A program made the position numbers and the translations under genes. Shown one piece after another: positions 37,846 to 45,996 of a DNA stretch of 57,400 nt. How positions within the stretch are numbered: the first letter of the stretch is position 1; every line of letters starts with the position of its first letter. The DNA comes from a virus. The notes under the pieces were generated by a model. The model was not told the origin of the DNA. It ran no database searches and saw only the letters and a program-made list of their open reading frames with translations. The DNA lies in the IMG/VR virus record IMGVR_UViG_3300018432_000015, positions 1 to 57,400 of that record; one strand, 5' to 3'.

Positions 37846-40670
37846 GCAATCTCACCAAGTCGCCGAAACAGCTCGCGCGTCGCGGCCAAGCAGACATCGG
37901 CAAAGTCGAGCGGATCGCCGTCGCGGCTGCCTCGCGAGCCATGACGCGGGTGTGCCAGGCGGCGATCCGCAGCTTCTTGAGTCACAGTGAGTTCAACGCG
38001 CGCGGTGCGGTCATGAACGAGCTGGCTCCGGTGCTGGTCCGTGCCAGCGCCGTCATGCACGCCGCCGGCCAGCGGCGCAGCTTGCTGATGATGCGGCAAG
38101 CGTGCAGCAAGTGCGAGCGCGATGAGCTACGTCAGCGGCTCGAGCTCGACCTCTTCAGCACGGTCGAGAAGCTCGTCAAGAAGACTCTCAACGTCAACAC
38201 GAACGTTCTGAAGCAGCAGTACGGGCCGGGCATCGCCAAAACGCTCGACAAATTTGCCAGCAAGGTCGAGACCAAGGTCAGGAAGAAAGTCGGCGAGCTC
38301 ATCATGGCCGGCTCGCCGACGAAGCAAGCAGTTGAAGAGTTGCGCGAGATGCTCGACGACATGGGCGCCGGCGGCGTGAAGGAGACCGCGCTCGAGACGG
38401 TGTTTCGCACCCAGCTCCAGACCGCGTTCAATGCCGGACGCTGGCAAGAAGATCAAGACCCTGACATCCAAGAGATTCTCTGGGGCTACAAGTACGTTAC
38501 CGCAGGCGATGACCGTGTGAGAGAATCACACATGGCATGGGACGGCGTCACGCTTCCGAAGGATCATGAGTTCTGGCTTACTCACTGGCCTCCCAACGGA
38601 TGGAACTGTCGCTGCCAAGTGATTCCGATCTTCGACGAAAGAAAAATCGTCGAGCCCGACGAGGATATCATGCCCGACGAGGGTTTCGAGGGCAACGCTG
38701 GAATACTGTTCGGTGACTTCTCTCGACGCGCGACCAAGCCAGTCTTCTCCCTCGAGTACAATCCCGACCAACCACGCGACGAACGAGGCCAATGGGCTAG
38801 CGGGCCGAGCGGCGTCGTCAACACCGTGAAGCAGCTCGGCGGATCGACCGGCGCGCGACTCGTCAAGGACTCCAAGGGCAAGCAGTGGGTCGCGAAAGGC
38901 GGCGGCTCGCCCGGCCACGCCAAGAACGAATATCACGCCAACAAAGTGTACGACGCGATGGGCGTGTCCGTACCCGACTCGCATTTCTACCAACAAGAGC
39001 TTCACACCGAGTACAAGTCGCCAGGAGAGTACAAGCCATTGGCCGAGTTGAAGGGCGAGCAGCGAGAGCAAGCCCTGGCGACGATCCGCGAGCGCTTCGT
39101 GGCCGACGCGATGCTCGGCAACTGGGACGTCGTCGGCCAAGACGAAGACAACATTCTCGTTCACACGCTGGACCCGTCGGACGTGCTCCGAGTCGATAAT
39201 GGCGGCACATTCGACTATCGCGCGCAGGGCGGCGACAAGGGCGACGCATGGAACGGTGACTTGAAGGAACTGGACACGATGCGTTCGGTGACGAAAGGGC
39301 CCGCCGGCAAAATTTTCAGTGAGGTGACCGACGAAGACATCCAGAAACAGGGACATGCACTCTTAAAGAAGAAGGACGAGATCATGGCGGCGGTGCCCGA
39401 CAAGCACAAGGCCGTCATGGAGCAGCGGTTCAAGACGCTTGAGAAACGCATCGGCGCTGAGCCACCGAAGCTGAAAGAGACACATACATTTCACAAGGCG
39501 AAGTCGCTCGATGACAAGATCGCGAATCTCAAAGCGATCAAAGACGTCAAGCTCAATCCCATCCAGCTGAAGAAAGTCGCGCTGCTCAATGACGACCCGA
39601 AGCAACTAGTGTTGCCGAAGTCGTTCACGCCCGAGCAGATCGCGGCTGTCAAGGCGCACTTCGGTCACACGGGCGAGCCGAAGCTCGTCGTCGCCAGCAA
39701 GGCGCTCGAAAGCAAGATGAAGGAGCTCGGAGTCGCGAGCGCGCACGAACTGTGGCATGGTAAGCCGGTCACGCAGAGCGAGAAAGCGATCGCGGTCAAG
39801 CAAGCGAAGACGCCGGCTGAGAAGAATCACGCCGACGGGCTGAAGGTGGAGGCCGCGAAGCCGGCCACGCTGACGGAGGGTCAGAGCTACGCGGGTGACC
39901 CGAAGTTTGAGCGGCACAAGATCGAGAACGGTGCAAAGTATGTACTCAGATTGGAGAAGGGAAGCTACAGTACAGAAAGAACAGAAGAAGCTCTCCAGAA
40001 ACTGACCAGCACAGAAAAGAAACACATCGATGCCTGGCAAGGCGGCGCGCAGAAATCCTACAGAGATTCAGAAGCGGCGGGCTTTGGCGACAAAGACCCA
40101 AAGGTGATCGCGATCAACAAGGGTCTTGACAAGTGCGCGAAGTTCGAAGGTGTGACTTATCGTGGCGTCATGCACATCAAGCCGGGCACGGAGTACTATG
40201 CGGCGTTGACCAGCGTCGGCAGCGAGGTTGAGTTCACGGCCAACGCTTGTTCTTCGCGAGACTCTGCGACAGCGGCAAGCTTCTCCGGCGGTGTTGCAGT
40301 GATGCGAATAGCTGGCCGAACTGGCGCGTGTATTGAGGACTTAGACAAGCACGGTGGTGACTTCAAAAATGAACACGAAGTCGTCCAGCGCGCGAAGACG
40401 AACTACCGTGTGGTGGGCGTATCGCACGACGTTGAGTTCAACCTATACAAGAATGTAGCACACGGCACGCGCAAAGTCGCCGTCGTGATCGACCTCGAGG
40501 AAATCGAGCCGACCGGCAAGGCGAAGCCGCTGATGCTCGCGAATCAACTGTTCATTGAGCTCGCGCTCGACAAGAGCGAGCCGCACGGGACGCGGTTCGT
40601 CGAGGACGAGCCGGAGAAGTTCATGGTGGTTCGTTGGTCTCCGGAAGCGTTGTTCGACGACGAAGCGTAG
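37842..40670 (+). CDS. MuF head protein fused to kinase-like domain and ADP-ribosyltransferase
   Basis: A 942-residue multidomain protein. MuF domain at about 180-265: ETALETVFRTQLQTAFNAGR, then WPPNGWNCRC. A second PRDE-type linker is at about 310. A HipA/PI3K-like kinase domain covers about 325-540 (QLGGSTGARLVKD, WVAKGGG, LGNWDVVGQDEDNILVH and DNGGTFDYRAQG). A linker precedes the C-terminal R-S-E-type ADP-ribosyltransferase: Arg774 in VTYRGVM, ACSSRDSATAASF, and E844-x-E846 in KNEHEVVQRAKTNYRVVGV. MuF proteins enter the prohead and can be ejected with DNA, so the enzymatic domains would be delivered at infection, as T4 Alt is. The STS element is degenerate (ACSS). Confidence 0.82.
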   Translation: MSNLTKSPKQLARRGQADIGKVERIAVAAASRAMTRVCQAAIRSFLSHSEFNARGAVMNELAPVLVRASAVMHAAGQRRSLLMMRQACSKCERDELRQRLELDLFSTVEKLVKKTLNVNTNVLKQQYGPGIAKTLDKFASKVETKVRKKVGELIMAGSPTKQAVEELREMLDDMGAGGVKETALETVFRTQLQTAFNAGRWQEDQDPDIQEILWGYKYVTAGDDRVRESHMAWDGVTLPKDHEFWLTHWPPNGWNCRCQVIPIFDERKIVEPDEDIMPDEGFEGNAGILFGDFSRRATKPVFSLEYNPDQPRDERGQWASGPSGVVNTVKQLGGSTGARLVKDSKGKQWVAKGGGSPGHAKNEYHANKVYDAMGVSVPDSHFYQQELHTEYKSPGEYKPLAELKGEQREQALATIRERFVADAMLGNWDVVGQDEDNILVHTLDPSDVLRVDNGGTFDYRAQGGDKGDAWNGDLKELDTMRSVTKGPAGKIFSEVTDEDIQKQGHALLKKKDEIMAAVPDKHKAVMEQRFKTLEKRIGAEPPKLKETHTFHKAKSLDDKIANLKAIKDVKLNPIQLKKVALLNDDPKQLVLPKSFTPEQIAAVKAHFGHTGEPKLVVASKALESKMKELGVASAHELWHGKPVTQSEKAIAVKQAKTPAEKNHADGLKVEAAKPATLTEGQSYAGDPKFERHKIENGAKYVLRLEKGSYSTERTEEALQKLTSTEKKHIDAWQGGAQKSYRDSEAAGFGDKDPKVIAINKGLDKCAKFEGVTYRGVMHIKPGTEYYAALTSVGSEVEFTANACSSRDSATAASFSGGVAVMRIAGRTGACIEDLDKHGGDFKNEHEVVQRAKTNYRVVGVSHDVEFNLYKNVAHGTRKVAVVIDLEEIEPTGKAKPLMLANQLFIELALDKSEPHGTRFVEDEPEKFMVVRWSPEALFDDEA

Positions 40671-40690
40671 AGAAACTAGCGTACGCGAGG

Positions 40691-40706
40691 GGAGTACAAT
40701 ACTGAC
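40691..40706 (+). promoter_or_regulatory. Late-type element GGAGTACAATACTG (40707 gene)
   Basis: GGAGTACAATACTGACATG ends at the start codon and differs by one base from the element at 26351. TACAAT resembles a -10 box; no -35 is seen. A late promoter is the likely reading. Confidence 0.6.
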
Positions 40707-41861
40707 ATGATCGAGGCCTTTCCGTTCAACACGGTGCTCTGCTTGGAGAACGGCGAGGCCCTCACGGCCACGTCAGACCCGCTCGAGTTCTGGAAGGAAG
40801 TGGCCCATGAAGGTGACTTCGTCAAGGACACCGGATCGAGTCGCATCAGCTTTCGGATCACGAAGGGCATGATGGACCACTGGCACAAGACCTTCGGCGA
40901 AATGTCGAAGGATGGACTGTCAGTGCCGGTCCCAGTCGAGCACACGCGCGACCCCGAGAAGCGTCGAGCGACGGTGGTCGAGTTCGCCCGCAAGCCGAAC
41001 AAGCGCGGCCTGGATGCCCTGTACGCGCGAATCAAATTTCGCGACGCTGATTCGGCCAAGCTTGCGAAGACTGCGAACGTCAGCATCTTCGTTCCGAAGA
41101 AGGCGACGAACGGTCACGGCAAAGACTACGTGATGCCCATCGAACACTTGGCGCTGACTGACTACCCAGTGCTCCACGATCTGGAGCCGTTCCAAGCCAT
41201 CGCTTTGTCGATGGTTTCTGAAGGAGACACCGAAGTGACGCTTCGCGAACTCGCAACTCAAGCCGGCATCGATCCGTCCATCACTGACGAGCAGCAGCTC
41301 ATGCTCGCTCTCTCGCAAAAGATCGTTCAACTGAAAGGCCCGCCGCAGCAGCCGCCCGGTGCGCAGCAAGCCGGCCCGCCGCGTCCGCCAGCTTACGGGC
41401 CACCGCGTCCGGGCTTCGGCGCCAGCGCCAGCAAGGGCCAGGTGGCCGAAGAGTCGCAGCCGCTGACCGGCTTGCTGCCGCTGACCGGCTTGCTGCCGCT
41501 GACCGGCTTGCTGCTCAGCACGCTCAAGAATGCGCGCAAGGTTCAGCTCGACGCGCTCAGCGTCGGCGACGGCGCTCGCATCACGCCGGCTGTTCGCAAG
41601 AAGCTCGAGGAGCGATTCGTCACCGACGATGCTCTCGCTTTCTCGCACGTCGAAGGCTTCGACGACGGCTTCGAGGTCACGCTCGAAGCGTTGGCCGCGA
41701 ACCCGCCGATCAATCGCGCCGGCAAGACGGGCGCCCAGTCTGGGATCGCGCTGTCGAAGGACGGCACCGAGTCGTTCGACAAGCAGGGCGCCGATAGCCC
41801 GCTTGTCAAGGACATGGAGTCGCGCAACAAGACCGGCGGCAGCAACCGCATGTACATGTAG
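40707..41861 (+). CDS. Prohead protease/scaffold (Mu gpI-like)
   Basis: A 384-residue protein. The N-terminal 150 residues (ITKGMMDHWHKTFGEMSKDG, then LSVPVPVEHTRDPEKRRATVVEF and LAKTANVSIFVPK) resemble the Mu gpI-type phage protease fold, with His79 in PVEHT a candidate catalytic residue. From about residue 190 the protein is a scaffold-like helical and Pro/Gln-rich region, including three tandem PLTGLL repeats. Its own late-type element would uncouple expression from the MuF gene. It directly precedes decoration and capsid genes, the normal order. Confidence 0.72.
   Translation: MIEAFPFNTVLCLENGEALTATSDPLEFWKEVAHEGDFVKDTGSSRISFRITKGMMDHWHKTFGEMSKDGLSVPVPVEHTRDPEKRRATVVEFARKPNKRGLDALYARIKFRDADSAKLAKTANVSIFVPKKATNGHGKDYVMPIEHLALTDYPVLHDLEPFQAIALSMVSEGDTEVTLRELATQAGIDPSITDEQQLMLALSQKIVQLKGPPQQPPGAQQAGPPRPPAYGPPRPGFGASASKGQVAEESQPLTGLLPLTGLLPLTGLLLSTLKNARKVQLDALSVGDGARITPAVRKKLEERFVTDDALAFSHVEGFDDGFEVTLEALAANPPINRAGKTGAQSGIALSKDGTESFDKQGADSPLVKDMESRNKTGGSNRMYM
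41460..41513 (+). repeat. Triple 18-bp tandem repeat in protease/scaffold gene
   Basis: CCGCTGACCGGCTTGCTG occurs three times without mismatch (41460-41477, 41478-41495, 41496-41513), encoding three PLTGLL units. Expansion or loss by slippage would leave the frame intact. Confidence 0.95.
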
Positions 41862-41909
41862 CGCCGCGCTCGCGAGGCGGTTTGCTAACACATCTAGGAG
41901 ACTACGCAG

Positions 41910-42347
41910 ATGGCGATCAGCTCGTCCCTCACCAAGGGCAAAGTCCTCGGTGACATTTTCAAGTGGCTCTTGCACCCAGGCTTCAACCTGGTGAGCGCGA
42001 AGCTGGTCAACCCAGTCGCGGTCGTGCAGGCGCTCACGTCGCCGGCTGGTCTGCCCGTCAAGGCGAGCGGCGCGAACTACGTCATCGTTCAGGCGACCGA
42101 CGAAGCCAACGCCATCGGTCTGTTGTACCACGACAAGCCGATCGCGCTCGCGGCTTCAGGCACGAGCGACTTGCTCTATCCATTCTTGATTCGCGGCCCG
42201 GCGCTCATCGACAAAGACGCGCTTCCGACTCACGACGTGGCCGCGACTCCAGTCGCGTACACGAATGCAACGCTGGTGACGGCGTATGCTGCTCGAAACA
42301 TCATCGCGATGAGCGAGCCAACCAAGACCTCGACGCAGACCACCTAA
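41910..42347 (+). CDS. Head decoration protein, 145 aa
   Basis: ATG at 41910 after TAGGAGACT. The segment VVQALTSPAGLPVKASGANYVIV, followed by GLLYHDKPIALAASGTSDLLYPFLIRGPALI, is typical of lambda gpD-like decoration proteins (a beta-rich trimer that caps the capsid). Position between scaffold/protease and capsid fits. Confidence 0.75.
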   Translation: MAISSSLTKGKVLGDIFKWLLHPGFNLVSAKLVNPVAVVQALTSPAGLPVKASGANYVIVQATDEANAIGLLYHDKPIALAASGTSDLLYPFLIRGPALIDKDALPTHDVAATPVAYTNATLVTAYAARNIIAMSEPTKTSTQTT

Positions 42348-42401
42348 GCAAACGGCTAGGTCGCGCGTCACACTCAGGATTCACTCAGGAGAGCCATCGA
42401 G

Positions 42402-43415
42402 ATGCTGGACGTCTTCAACACGAACGCCTTCAACACGGTCAGCATGACCGCGGCCATCGAGAAGGCGCCGTATATGCCGAGTCGAATCGGCAAGCTCGGG
42501 CTTTTCAAAGTCAAGGGCATCAGCACACTTTCCGTCGCCGTCGAGGAGACGCAGGGCAAGCTGAGTCTTCTGCTGAACAAGGCTCGCGGCACTATGCCGA
42601 TCACGATGCCGCCCAAGACGCGCAAGGTGCGAACATTCCCGGTCTTTCACTTCCCGGCGAATGACGCGGTGATGGCCGACGAAGTGCAGGGCGTGCGCTC
42701 GTTCGGCAGCGAGGATGCACTCGAGTCGGTCACGGCCAAAGTGAACGAGAAGCTGGCCGACATGCGGCAGAGCATGGAACTGACGCACGAGTGGCTGCGC
42801 ATCGGCGCGATCACCGGCAACGTTCTCGACGGCGATGCGAGCACGGTGCTCTACAATCTGTTCACCGAATTCAATCTCACGCAGACGAACGTGAACTTCA
42901 CCTTCACGTCGGGCACGTTCAGCGTTCGCGGGGCAGTTCTGACCGTCATTCGCGCGATGGAAGATGCGCTGGGCATGACGTCGTACACCGGTATAACGGC
43001 CATCTGCGGTGACGCCTTCTTCGATGCGCTCATCGCACATGCAAGCGTGGCCGGAGCCTACGAGAAGTGGCAGGTCGGCACGTCGCAGATTCCGATGAGC
43101 ATGCGCGATCCGAACGAACAGCGCGAAGGGTTTACCTTCGCCGGCGTCGAGTGGATCAACTACCGCGGAACGATCGGTGGCTCGCGCTTCGTCGCGACTG
43201 ACAAGTGCCGATTCTTCCCGACCGGCGTCAACGACCTGTTCCACGCGTACTTTGCGCCGGCCCCGTTCGTCGAGACGGTGAACACGATCGGCAAGCCGAT
43301 CTACGCGAAGCAAGAAGTCATGCGGTTCGACGTCGGCGTCGAGCTGCACGCTAACTCCAGTCCGCTTCTCATCTGCACGCGCCCGCAAGTTCTCGTGCAG
43401 GGCACCGCGAACTGA
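42402..43415 (+). CDS. Major capsid protein (lambda gpE-like)
   Basis: A 337-residue protein; ATG 42402 follows CAGGAGAG. The N-terminal segment MLDVFNTNAFNTVSMTAAIEK, KTRKVRTFPVFHFPANDAV and the C-terminal FAPAPFVETVNTIGKPIYAK are characteristic of lambda gpE-type capsid proteins (HK97 fold). The length matches the family. It is cleaved or uncleaved depending on the protease upstream; no obvious N-terminal delta domain is present. Its neighbours are decoration and head-completion genes. Confidence 0.9.
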   Translation: MLDVFNTNAFNTVSMTAAIEKAPYMPSRIGKLGLFKVKGISTLSVAVEETQGKLSLLLNKARGTMPITMPPKTRKVRTFPVFHFPANDAVMADEVQGVRSFGSEDALESVTAKVNEKLADMRQSMELTHEWLRIGAITGNVLDGDASTVLYNLFTEFNLTQTNVNFTFTSGTFSVRGAVLTVIRAMEDALGMTSYTGITAICGDAFFDALIAHASVAGAYEKWQVGTSQIPMSMRDPNEQREGFTFAGVEWINYRGTIGGSRFVATDKCRFFPTGVNDLFHAYFAPAPFVETVNTIGKPIYAKQEVMRFDVGVELHANSSPLLICTRPQVLVQGTAN

Positions 43416-43418
43416 TGA

Positions 43419-43997
43419 ATGATCACGGCCACTGTCACAATCGACCTTGGCCCGCTCGTTAAGTTCAAGACCGCCTTGGAAAATGACCTGAGGCGGTCGA
43501 GCAACAAGCACATCCGAGCGGCGTTCAAGAAATGGGCCGCTCGGTATCGAGCGTTCTTGCGGGAGCGATACAGCATCTTGTCTCGCGGCGGCGGCGAGTG
43601 GCCGCCTCTGGCGACGTCTACGCTGCTCGGTCGCCGCGGCTATCGAGCCGCTCTCAAGAAGGCGACCAAGAAAAAGAAGTTCGTCGCGCCCAAGGTCGCG
43701 ATACTCATCGACACGGGAACACTCTTTGGTTCGCTCGATCCAGTGTTCAAAGGCAAGCCCGGCCAGTTCGAGCACGACATCGACTACGGCATCTCGGTGG
43801 GCTACGGTGGCAACGGCCCACACCCGAGCAGCCCAGCGCTGACAGTGCAGCAGATCGCCATGTTCCACCAGAAAGGTGGGCCGAGACTCCCGCAGCGCAC
43901 AATCATCGTGCCACCTGACCAGATCACGATGGATGGCATGGCGAAGGACATGACGGAAGCGTTGATTCGCATGAGCAAGGAGACCGGCTGCTCATGA
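43419..43997 (+). CDS. Phage virion morphogenesis/tail completion protein
   Basis: A 192-residue protein; ATG 43419 lies three bases after the capsid stop. SILSRGGGEWPPLATSTLLGRR, LIDTGTLFGSLDP and LTVQQIAMFHQKGGPRLPQR, with a P-x-R-T/P-like end, follow the Mu gpG/phage virion morphogenesis pattern of neck or tail-completion proteins. It overlaps the next gene by four bases. Confidence 0.78.
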   Translation: MITATVTIDLGPLVKFKTALENDLRRSSNKHIRAAFKKWAARYRAFLRERYSILSRGGGEWPPLATSTLLGRRGYRAALKKATKKKKFVAPKVAILIDTGTLFGSLDPVFKGKPGQFEHDIDYGISVGYGGNGPHPSSPALTVQQIAMFHQKGGPRLPQRTIIVPPDQITMDGMAKDMTEALIRMSKETGCS

Positions 43998-44524
43998 ACG
44001 ACGCGCCCGCTTTCAACCCGTTCACGCTCGTATACGACGCGCTGTGGGACCTCGCTATGCGCAGCGGCGATTTGCGCACCCGTGTGCGCGAAGGCAATCG
44101 CATCAGTTTCGGATCGCCGACAAACTCCAACCCGACCAAGCCGCAGATCGCCGCGGGAGACTTGCCGGAGCTCGTGCTCGTCGTGCGGTCGATGTCGGCC
44201 AACTTGCACAACACCAGTAGCGGCTCGATGTGCACGCGAGAGTACGCATGGCAGATCAGCGGCGGTGACTACCGATACAGTCAAACGCTCGCGCCGCTCG
44301 AGTGGGAGCTGTTCTGCGCGATGGCCGGATGGCGTAAGACTCTCACAGAGTTGCGCTGGCGCGATGTGGCATTCTGCAAGAAAATGACGCTCAACGGCGG
44401 GCAGACCGGGCTCAGCGACCCACAAAACAATCGAAACATCATTGGCTGGTCAGCGGTGTGGACTCTCAGCGTGGAGATGCACTTCAAGCAAGAGCATCTG
44501 GACGACGAAATAAAGGAAGATTGA
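43994..44524 (+). CDS. Tail completion or minor tail protein, 176 aa
   Basis: ATG overlaps the previous stop. Mixed alpha/beta with FNPFTLVYDALWDLAMRSGD at the N-terminus, followed by VLVVRSMSANLHNTSSGS and a C-terminal WTLSVEMHFKQE. Placement between the morphogenesis protein and tail tube suggests the tail-terminator or connector role. No clear family by eye. Confidence 0.65.
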   Translation: MNDAPAFNPFTLVYDALWDLAMRSGDLRTRVREGNRISFGSPTNSNPTKPQIAAGDLPELVLVVRSMSANLHNTSSGSMCTREYAWQISGGDYRYSQTLAPLEWELFCAMAGWRKTLTELRWRDVAFCKKMTLNGGQTGLSDPQNNRNIIGWSAVWTLSVEMHFKQEHLDDEIKED

Positions 44525-44525
44525 A

Positions 44526-45383
44526 ATGGGACTGCACTCAGGCAAGTGGGCCGCCGTCAACGGCATCAGCACCGTCCGGAGCTGGTCGATCAACGAGCGG
44601 CAAGCGCCCGCTCGTGGGATCGCCAGCAACACGGGCATGGCGCCCGTTCGCAAGAAGGGCGTGTTCTCGTGGGATGGGTCGTACAACGCGTACGGCGCGA
44701 CGCCCGCGGCGATGCCCGGCCAGCTTTTCAACTTCGTGGGCTATGGCGCGCCGGATGACGACGTCAGCGGCAACGGTCAGCGCTACGAAGGCAACGGAAT
44801 GGTGAGTGGAATATCGCTCACGTGGGACTGGGCGTCGGGCGGATTCATCGGCCACACCGTCAACTTCGCCGGCGACATGGCTCTTGCCAAGACGAGCGGC
44901 GCGCTGCCAGTCGATGCAACCGCGCCCGACATGCCGACGATCGCACTGTGCAAGATTCAAACTGGAAGCGTGGCCGAAACTGGCTACACGGACATTCCGA
45001 ACGTCACGAATGTGACGCTGAACATCAGCTGCGCGCTCCAAGCGGCGGTGAATTCGAGCACCATCGTCGGCGGCAAGCTGTGGACCGCGCAGAAGTCTGG
45101 GCCAATAGACTGGTCGCTGACCATCGCGCAGCAGGACAATGACCGGCTGGCGTCGATCCCGTTCGACATCGGGGACAATCGCAGCATCAAGATTTTCACT
45201 GACGCCTCGCTGTTCTGGCTGCTCAAGTGGGGTCACTGCCGCGGGTTCGAAGGACTGACAGCCGATCGCGAGAGCGGTGCGCTGCTCGCTCGGACGATCA
45301 ACTTCGACATGACCGCCGTCGATACTGCTGACCTCGGGACCGTGACCGATCCGTCGGGCACAGAATGGTGGCCGTTCGCATGA
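44526..45383 (+). CDS. Major tail tube protein (probable)
   Basis: A 285-residue beta-rich protein starting two bases after the previous gene. KKGVFSWDGSYNAYGATPAAMPG, the repeating strand pattern through GFIGHTVNFAGDMAL and the later MTAVDTADLG fit tail tube proteins. The location directly before the frameshifted chaperone and tape measure is the standard place for the tube gene. Assignment is by context plus fold pattern. Confidence 0.7.
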   Translation: MGLHSGKWAAVNGISTVRSWSINERQAPARGIASNTGMAPVRKKGVFSWDGSYNAYGATPAAMPGQLFNFVGYGAPDDDVSGNGQRYEGNGMVSGISLTWDWASGGFIGHTVNFAGDMALAKTSGALPVDATAPDMPTIALCKIQTGSVAETGYTDIPNVTNVTLNISCALQAAVNSSTIVGGKLWTAQKSGPIDWSLTIAQQDNDRLASIPFDIGDNRSIKIFTDASLFWLLKWGHCRGFEGLTADRESGALLARTINFDMTAVDTADLGTVTDPSGTEWWPFA

Positions 45384-45880
45384 GCGATCATTCAAAGTTA
45401 GTCGCCGCGCCGGCGGAGCTGCGGCTCGGCGAGCTCACGATTTACATCGCGCCCTTGTCCGATATGGACATGTGCGAGTTGAACGAGTGGGTGCGAGCGC
45501 GGTACATCGCCAATGCGGACAAAGCTGGCCGAATATCCGGCGAGACTGCATGGAAGCAGATGATGACATTCGCGATGGATCGCGCAATGGAGTTGACGTG
45601 GACGGCTCCGCCCGGTTCGCGGCTCATGGCTACCGAGGAGGGCATTGTTCAACTCGTGTGGCAGTGCTGCAAGCGACACACGCCGGGCTTGACCAGAGAA
45701 CAGATTTGGACGGCAATGCTCGACCCGAAGAACATCGCCATGTTTCATGAGAGATTCGCGAGGCACAACTCGGTGCCTATCTCGAAGGAGGTGCAACCTG
45801 GTAAGGTGACCCGCCCTACTCGAAGGAGGAATGGTACTCCAGCCTCCACAGAGCGACGGGCATCACGTACGAAGAGATAG
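45380..45880 (+). CDS. Tail assembly chaperone, upstream frame
   Basis: A 166-residue product. ATG overlaps the tube gene stop. Residues 1-130 are a helical chaperone-like domain (LGELTIYIAPLSDMDMCELNEW, AWKQMMTFAMDRAM and TPGLTREQIWTAML). The last 30 residues (RPTRRRNGTPASTERRASRTKR) are basic and unlike the rest, and a second frame reads sensibly at the same place, so the true long product probably uses a frameshift near 45805. This G/GT arrangement is conserved in long-tailed phages. Confidence 0.75.
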   Translation: MSDHSKLVAAPAELRLGELTIYIAPLSDMDMCELNEWVRARYIANADKAGRISGETAWKQMMTFAMDRAMELTWTAPPGSRLMATEEGIVQLVWQCCKRHTPGLTREQIWTAMLDPKNIAMFHERFARHNSVPISKEVQPGKVTRPTRRRNGTPASTERRASRTKR

Positions 45881-45996
45881 CTCGCATGACGCCGTACCAG
45901 CAGTGGTCGCTGGCGAACGGTGGCAAGCAGACAGACAAAGAGATCAAGTTCGACACGCAAGCTGAGTATGAAGCATGGCTGGCCCAGAAGTCGTAA
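45805..45996 (+). CDS. Tail assembly chaperone, frameshift extension
   Basis: The minus-one frame is open from just after the TAA at 45802-45804 to the stop at 45994-45996, 63 codons. It reads GDPPYSKEEWYSSLHRATGI, then TYEEIARMTPYQQWSLANG, which looks like the T extension of chaperones. It has no good start codon until an internal ATG at 45887. The shift must occur within about 45803-45830. CTCGAAGGAGG precedes it at 45781 and recurs at 45819, and an internal Shine-Dalgarno can stimulate minus-one shifting. No classical slippery heptamer is seen. Confidence 0.65.
   Translation, partial: GDPPYSKEEWYSSLHRATGITYEEIARMTPYQQWSLANGGKQTDKEIKFDTQAEYEAWLAQKS

Noticed and set aside
38751-38765. GAGTACAAT inside the MuF gene as another late promoter
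   Set aside because: It encodes LEYN just before a conserved PRDE motif, is not followed by a start codon, and lacks the ACTG part of the element.
40920-42131. 403-codon minus-strand frame opposite the protease/scaffold and decoration genes
   Set aside because: Spans two + strand genes and their intergenic gap; low-complexity RQQAGQ repeats simply mirror the 18-bp tandem repeat.
42381-43868. 495-codon open frame on the minus strand opposite the capsid gene
   Set aside because: Composition is typical of antisense shadow (Arg, His, Glu rich), and the + strand has a clear capsid protein; no promoter or Shine-Dalgarno.
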